From Protonemura montana (taxonomy: Eukaryota; Arthropoda; Insecta; Plecoptera; Nemouridae), in assembly GCA_947568835.1 (NCBI GenBank), contig OX387606.1, forward strand, positions 13,888,001 to 13,952,000: a stretch of 64,000 bases of DNA, in the 5' to 3' direction. Below, piece after piece: positions 61,201 to 64,000 of this stretch. Within the stretch, counting starts at the first letter, position 1; every line of letters begins with the position of its first letter. Below the pieces are notes generated by a model, which saw nothing but the letters and a program-made list of their open reading frames with translations, was not told the origin of the DNA and did no database searches. Made by a program: the position numbers and the translations under genes.

Positions 61201-64000
61201 AGTATTTGATGTTTTTCTCTTGAAGGTAAGTTTTTTCTTTGAATGTTTTCCATGCATGTTATTTTATTGTTAACACATAGTTAGTCCACTTTCCAAGATG
61301 TTATTGATCTGACTCTTTTTACTTTATGTCACTTCACAACATGACTAGGTTTAGTGAAAGATCTCACATACTTTTGTTTAACACATGTGTTGCCATGTAT
61401 AGCTTCCACATTTATTACAAATTCATATAAACCTTCCCTCTCATTAAAAATAAAAAAACAAACAGATCAAGCTCCCTAAACTTAGATCTCATACCACAGA
61501 GCTCCCTGCCGCAGCTTTATGCTGACCTGCAGCTGGAAGTAAGTTCCACATGGTCGGCGTTCTACCGTGCTGGTGACTGCGAGTCAAGTTTCCCAGTACA
61601 CGCTGCTCGCAAGCTAACGCCGTTCCAGCAAGTGCTGGCCGTGCAAGCGCTGAGACCTGACAGACTGCACTCGGCACTCACCAAGTTCTCCATGCAGGCA
61701 CTCGGTACAATGAGCCCAGAGCTCGAACTGATAATCTATTTGATGAAAGACCATGTGAAATGACACAGGTTTTGAGCAAAATGCTAAAAAAAAATGTCTT
61801 AAAAACAGTGGAAAGGTACATCTGTGAAGCACAATATCTCGAGTTTTCAGAATTAAGGAGTGCACCTTGACCAAACAAAACTCCTCCCATTTACAGAAGG
61901 TAGTGCAGTCTTGATCAAGTGGGAGTTTCTGAAAATGATCACTTATGGGTTCCAATATCAAACGTAAAGGGTTTGCTTAGTAATTAAAGCCAGTCACAAA
62001 TATAAGATTTTGATATCCTAACGTTTGTTTTCTGGCTTGGCAGGTTTGCAAGATATATCACCATCGGCACTAAGCTTAAAGAAGCTGCTGAACGAAACGA
62101 TGGCATCAGAGCCAATCTTGCTAGTCATATCTCCAGGAGCCGACCCCTCCGAAGAAGTCAGAGCGCTTGCGGAAACCGTGGTGGGGAATCAGAACTACCA
62201 TGAAGTGAGTTCTTACCTAGATGTATTGACCATTTCTTGGTTTCTTGTCACCATTGAAACTTGATAGAGTTAATTAACTATCACATACAATTATCATGCT
62301 CAAATATGAATTCTCGTTGTAATAAACTAGGGCTTTGCAACGAAATCTGAGCTGCGTTGTAGATGAGCATAGTTTATTTTATTATTAACAACACTATAAC
62401 CGTCTCAAAAATTGATGCCCAAACGCGGACTCGAACCCCGATCTCCACCTTTCGCGGGTGTTGCTCTGAACCATTAAGCTATCTGGACACTGACTTTTTG
62501 AGACGATTTTAGTGTATTTGATGAGAATGACAGTTCTCCAAGGAGTAGTCCACCGTCAATTCGTCAGTTCTCCAACGTCAATTTGGAGTTATTCGAGTTT
62601 GACAGGTTGCGACGTGATATAGCGTCACTAGAATCAGAGTGACTGTGAGTATTCACAGCCTCATGGTTCTACTCCTTGGAGAACTATCATTCTCATCAAA
62701 TACACTAAAATCGTCTCAAAAAGCCAGTGTCCAGATAGCTCAATGGTTCAGAACAACACCCGCCAAAGGTGGAGATCGGGGTTCGAGTCCGCGTTTGGGC
62801 ATCTATTTTTGAGACGGTTATAGTGTTGTTAATAATAAAATACCCCGTGCATTGCAAGCGTTTGCAATTTAAATAAGAGTTCATCCTAATAGTTTATTTT
62901 ATTCTTTAATCCTTTATTTTTTGTTGGAAAGAGGTATCACACATCCTTCTTTGTGTGTTATCTATTCAATGCATTTTTGTTTTAATTTCGGAAAACCGTT
63001 GTCATGGAAATTGTCATTGAACTACGAAAAGGGTGTATAAAATCTAAACATCATTTCTGCAAATTTCAACAACAATGTTTCTGTACTTTTTAAACTCTGA
63101 AAAGTTCATTTAGAAAACATGAACATGAACATTTTCTGTAAATTTTCAATAGTTGTACAACATGTGAAATTGAAGATTTTGCTTCGCTCGCTACGCTCAT
63201 CAATTAAGCTCACAAAATCATCAAACGTAGAACAGATAAGATTGGCGATTTTAATAGCAAATAAATGAAAGAACAAGGAAGTAAAGAAAAGAAAGAAAGT
63301 AAACCCACGTTTGTGTTTGCCTCACAGGTAGCAATGGGCCAGGGCCAGGTGTCTGTAGCTCTGGAATGCTTAGCGTTGGCAGCCAAGCAAGGTCACTGGC
63401 TGTGCCTCAAGAACCTGCACCTCATGACCTACTGGCTGCCTGCACTTGAAGTGGAGCTCTCAACGCTCACACCACACGAGGACTTCCGACTCTGGTTCAC
63501 AGCCGAAGCACATCCGCGGTTCTCGCCAATTTTGGCTCAGTCGTGTCTCAAGGTCACATACGAGGTGAGTTATTTTGCTTGGTGCTTTTTGGAGAACCTC
63601 AGTTTCAACTTTCAATCTAATAGGCCATCGTATTCTTAGGTTAAAAACATTTCTTTTGTACCTACACTGTCTCCTATAGCAATATATCTTTTAGGTTGTT
63701 AAGAACTTAAGGAAAAAGATTAGAGGATATCTTCTTATGAAAGCAGAGAGTTAAACAGAAACTGTTGTTTAAGTTCCAAGTTTGGCATGGGAACCCATTT
63801 TTGCTCCGTCTTGTTTATCAGGCTCCTCAAGGAGTGAAGAAAAATCTGCTTCGAACGTACGCTGCTTGGGGCCCGGAACACGTGACACGCGAGGGGGGCG
63901 TGCTGAAGGCTCAGGCATTGTTTGCGCTCGCCTGGTTCCATGCCGTCGTGCAGGAACGACGCACGTACATTCCGCAGGGATGGGCCAAGTTCTACGAGTT
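30637..64000 (+). CDS. DYNC2H1: DYNC2H1, cytoplasmic dynein-2 heavy chain (3'-truncated by window)
   Basis: The motor of retrograde intraflagellar transport in cilia. I rebuilt 57 exons from the ATG at 30637 to the window edge: 11630 coding bases, 3876 complete codons, with phase kept at all 56 junctions. Human DYNC2H1 is about 4307 aa, so about 430 residues (end of AAA6 and the C-terminal domain) lie to the right. The N-terminus ([36 protein letters not shown]-like [15 protein letters not shown]) and every later block follow human dynein-2, not axonemal dyneins or dynein-1. Exons of each part are given in the part entries. Two introns start with GC instead of GT. The intron between the exons for the microtubule-binding domain is 1.9 kb and carries a hAT-like insertion. 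No frameshift or in-frame stop was met, so the gene looks functional. Confidence 0.93.
40252..40281. repeat. 30-base poly(T) tract
   Basis: An uninterrupted run of T about 30 bases upstream of the acceptor of DYNC2H1 exon 20. The exact length may be a sequencing estimate. Confidence 0.7.
41335..41585. repeat. diverged copy of the 24866-type fold-back element
   Basis: In DYNC2H1 intron 21. It shares ordered blocks with 24866-25285: AATATCGATACATGTATATC, a GTTGAGGTTAGCATTAA segment, AACGGTGACTCCACCTA, and a right part with GGCAGCAATTTT and ATTTAATATTAGC. Boundaries are approximate. Confidence 0.45.
41712..41734. repeat. 23-base poly(C) tract
   Basis: A run of 23 C, then T and CCCC, in DYNC2H1 intron 21. 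It makes the local six-frame translation rich in Pro and Gly, which explains the ORFs seen there. Confidence 0.75.
42109..42283 (+). other. GC-AG intron in DYNC2H1 (intron 22)
   Basis: The coding frame runs to CAAGTTGAG and the intron then begins GCAAGT, a strong GC-type donor apart from the C. The acceptor TTCCTGCAG precedes GAATGGCTGAGC (EWLSSL), which aligns directly with the family. No GT donor nearby keeps the frame. Confidence 0.75.
44220..46249 (+). other. DYNC2H1: DYNC2H1 AAA1 module and AAA2 P-loop, exons 26-29
   Basis: Exons: 44220-44339, 44675-44857, 45271-45494, 45802-46249 (residues 1669-1993). AAA1 is the main ATPase site. Walker A GPAGTGKT at residues 1680-1687, Walker B CFDEFN (D1732, E1733), sensor-I region [15 protein letters not shown] and arginine-containing [12 protein letters not shown] are all intact. 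The AAA2 Walker A GPSGSGKT (1978-1985) closes exon 29. All catalytic residues expected for an active motor are present. Confidence 0.9.
44367..44495. mobile_element. diverged short copy of tRNA-like fold-back family
   Basis: In DYNC2H1 intron 26. Left arm TTATTAGGAACACTTATAAC, right arm TTTTTAGTGTTCCTAATAAT; between them only a remnant (CTGTTTGGGCACC) of the tRNA 3' end. The family tail follows (AATACTTTGCCGATTGCAAG). GAAAGTCC upstream and GAAAGTTCC downstream may be a worn target duplication. Confidence 0.5.
46623..48704 (+). other. DYNC2H1: DYNC2H1 AAA2 module, exons 30-33
   Basis: Exons: 46623-46779, 47357-47564, 47788-47894, 48526-48704. AAA2 binds nucleotide structurally. Landmarks: [24 protein letters not shown]-type block ([23 protein letters not shown]), [34 protein letters not shown] and [13 protein letters not shown]. 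Exon 30 ends at a GC donor. Confidence 0.88.
46780..47356 (+). other. GC-AG intron in DYNC2H1 (intron 30)
   Basis: Exon 30 ends GAGCCCCCAG and the intron begins GCAAGC. The acceptor CTGCAG at 47351-47356 restores phase to give [14 protein letters not shown], as the family requires. Confidence 0.72.
49023..51823 (+). other. DYNC2H1: DYNC2H1 AAA3 module, exons 34-39
   Basis: Exons: 49023-49273, 49751-49856, 49930-50070, 50323-50474, 51201-51613, 51692-51823. AAA3 regulates the cycle. The Walker A GPQGCGKS (residues 2287-2294) is divided by an intron whose phase-2 junction lies inside the final Ser codon. [60 protein letters not shown] and the [16 protein letters not shown] block follow. Confidence 0.88.
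50630..50753. repeat. 124-base hairpin MITE in DYNC2H1 intron 37
   Basis: GGGTAGCGATCATGTAAC ... AGATCCCGCATGTTAT and the complement ATAACATGCGAGATCTC ... TTACATGATCGATACCC form inverted repeats of about 45 bases with few mismatches around a loop of about 35 bases. Non-coding. Confidence 0.65.
52201..53647 (+). other. DYNC2H1: DYNC2H1 AAA4 module, exons 40-43
   Basis: Exons: 52201-52433, 52860-52973, 53055-53163, 53482-53647. The P-loop reads GRAGVGRKS (about residues 2645-2653), with Arg before Lys-Ser; human dynein-2 has a similar Arg-rich form (GRSGVGRRT), so this is family-typical. Then [40 protein letters not shown] and [12 protein letters not shown] match human in order. Confidence 0.87.
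53873..54186. mobile_element. tRNA-like fold-back retroposed element, two inverted modules
   Basis: Flanked by a perfect 13-base direct repeat GCAACAAAGATCT (53860-53872 and 54187-54199). It holds two tRNA-like modules in opposite orientation, 53960-54031 (-) and 54071-54142 (+), separated by about 40 bases. The minus module is the best preserved: D stem GCTC/GAGC and T stem CGGGG/CCCCG pair perfectly around B-box GGTTCGAGTCC. Outside the modules lie the family arms ACTACTACCGTCTCAAAA and complement. One end carries the ATTGCAGACGCTTGC tail block in reverse; the other ends in an A run. In DYNC2H1 intron 43. Confidence 0.75.
54324..57670 (+). other. DYNC2H1: DYNC2H1 stalk and microtubule-binding domain, exons 44-46
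   Basis: Exons: 54324-54534, 54872-55320, 57247-57670 (about residues 2816-3177). Coiled-coil CC1 starts about [19 protein letters not shown] and carries heptads; the microtubule-binding tip contains [26 protein letters not shown] and LAKRGIKEE, then [20 protein letters not shown] begins the return helix CC2. The 1.9-kb intron cuts the binding domain itself and contains the hAT-like element at 55956-57182. Confidence 0.9.
55956..57182. mobile_element. 1.2-kb non-autonomous hAT-like element
   Basis: Perfect 8-base direct repeat CTCATATG at 55948-55955 and 57183-57190, the duplication size of hAT transposons. Terminal inverted repeats of about 21 bases: TAGAGCCAAGATTTTATGGT at the left, complement of TAGAGCCACGATTATATGGT at the right. 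Subterminal zones on both sides are rich in GATTTCG / TTTCGCG / GGTGTTATG words, as in transposase-binding arrays. No transposase ORF; the interior is AT-rich. It accounts for most of DYNC2H1 intron 45. Confidence 0.82.
58310..58350. repeat. 5' fragment of tRNA-like fold-back family
   Basis: ATTATTTTGAACATTACTAC followed by CCTCTAAAAAATTGATG matches the outer arm of the fold-back family; the rest of the element is missing. In DYNC2H1 intron 47. Confidence 0.4.
62384..62888. mobile_element. 505-base tRNA-like fold-back retroposed element with spacer
   Basis: Flanked by a perfect 15-base direct repeat ATAGTTTATTTTATT (62369-62383 and 62889-62903). Two tRNA-like modules lie inverted, 62417-62488 (-) and 62729-62800 (+), inside arms that are inverted copies extending to GATGAGAATGA/TCATTCTCATC. 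The central spacer of about 140 bases has its own short inverted blocks (TTCTCCAAGGAGTA and complement). The right end carries the family tail ATTGCAAGCGTTTGCAAT and TTAAATAAGAGTTCATCC. In both modules acceptor arms GTCCAGA and TTTGGGC pair, with B-box GGTTCGAGTCC; the anticodon-like loop has G at position 33. In DYNC2H1 intron 55. Confidence 0.78.

Larger units (their letters stand above)
57875..64000 (+). other. DYNC2H1: DYNC2H1 AAA5 and AAA6, exons 47-57 (incomplete)
   Basis: Exons: 57875-58129, 58745-58881, 58997-59246, 59723-59881, 60123-60362, 60831-60986, 61106-61225, 61500-61704, 62044-62204, 63328-63564, 63822-64000 (open). Landmarks: [160 protein letters not shown] and [11 protein letters not shown] at the edge. 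Exon 57 continues past 64000. Confidence 0.88.

Overview
This is a gene-dense stretch of an animal nuclear genome. It is AT-rich, the genes are split into many short exons with GT-AG introns, and every recognised protein is a standard animal (mostly pan-metazoan) type. A dedicated cilium motor (DYNC2H1), a forkhead factor, TPX2 and ILRUN together indicate a ciliated metazoan. Nothing in the window fixes the phylum; invertebrate is likely because introns are short and non-autonomous repeats are small and varied. There are no bacterial, viral or LTR-element coding regions and no CRISPR-like arrays. Seven genes were rebuilt exon by exon, and reading phase is consistent at every proposed splice junction.

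Layout: (1) METTL17, + strand, 1316-4231 (8 exons, 464 aa). (2) TPX2, - strand, 10562 down to 4869 (10 exons, 704 aa). (3) EMC10, + strand, 11131-12662 (6 exons, 241 aa). (4) a FoxN2/3-like forkhead gene, - strand, 21409 down to 15587 (6 exons, 514 aa). (5) ILRUN, + strand, 22130-25521 (5 exons, 240 aa). (6) thymidylate synthase, - strand, 30057 down to 26652 (4 exons, 566 aa) with an unusual in-frame N-terminal extension of about 279 residues. (7) DYNC2H1, + strand, from 30637 past the right edge (57 exons, 3876 complete codons; roughly the last 430 residues lie outside). A partial minus-strand exon may touch the left edge, and an unrecognised small ORF lies between METTL17 and TPX2.

The genes alternate strictly in direction. 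There are three head-to-head promoter intervals (TPX2/EMC10, FOX/ILRUN, TYMS/DYNC2H1) of about 0.57-0.72 kb and three tail-to-tail intervals. Functionally the genes do not form a pathway. They cover mitochondrial ribosome assembly, spindle assembly, ER membrane-protein insertion, transcription, innate-immune/lipid regulation, dTMP synthesis and retrograde intraflagellar transport.

Introns and spacers carry many small non-autonomous mobile elements. The most interesting family consists of fold-back elements with tRNA-like modules; three copies have 13-15 bp target duplications, which points to retroposition although the structure is a hairpin. Others are a 1.2-kb hAT-like element with an 8-bp duplication, a TTAA-flanked piggyBac-like element, a 1.15-kb TA-flanked element rich in a repeated GGGGCAAGTTGTTACA word, and four other fold-back types. 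A GC-rich island with a 40-bp palindrome sits inside a forkhead intron.
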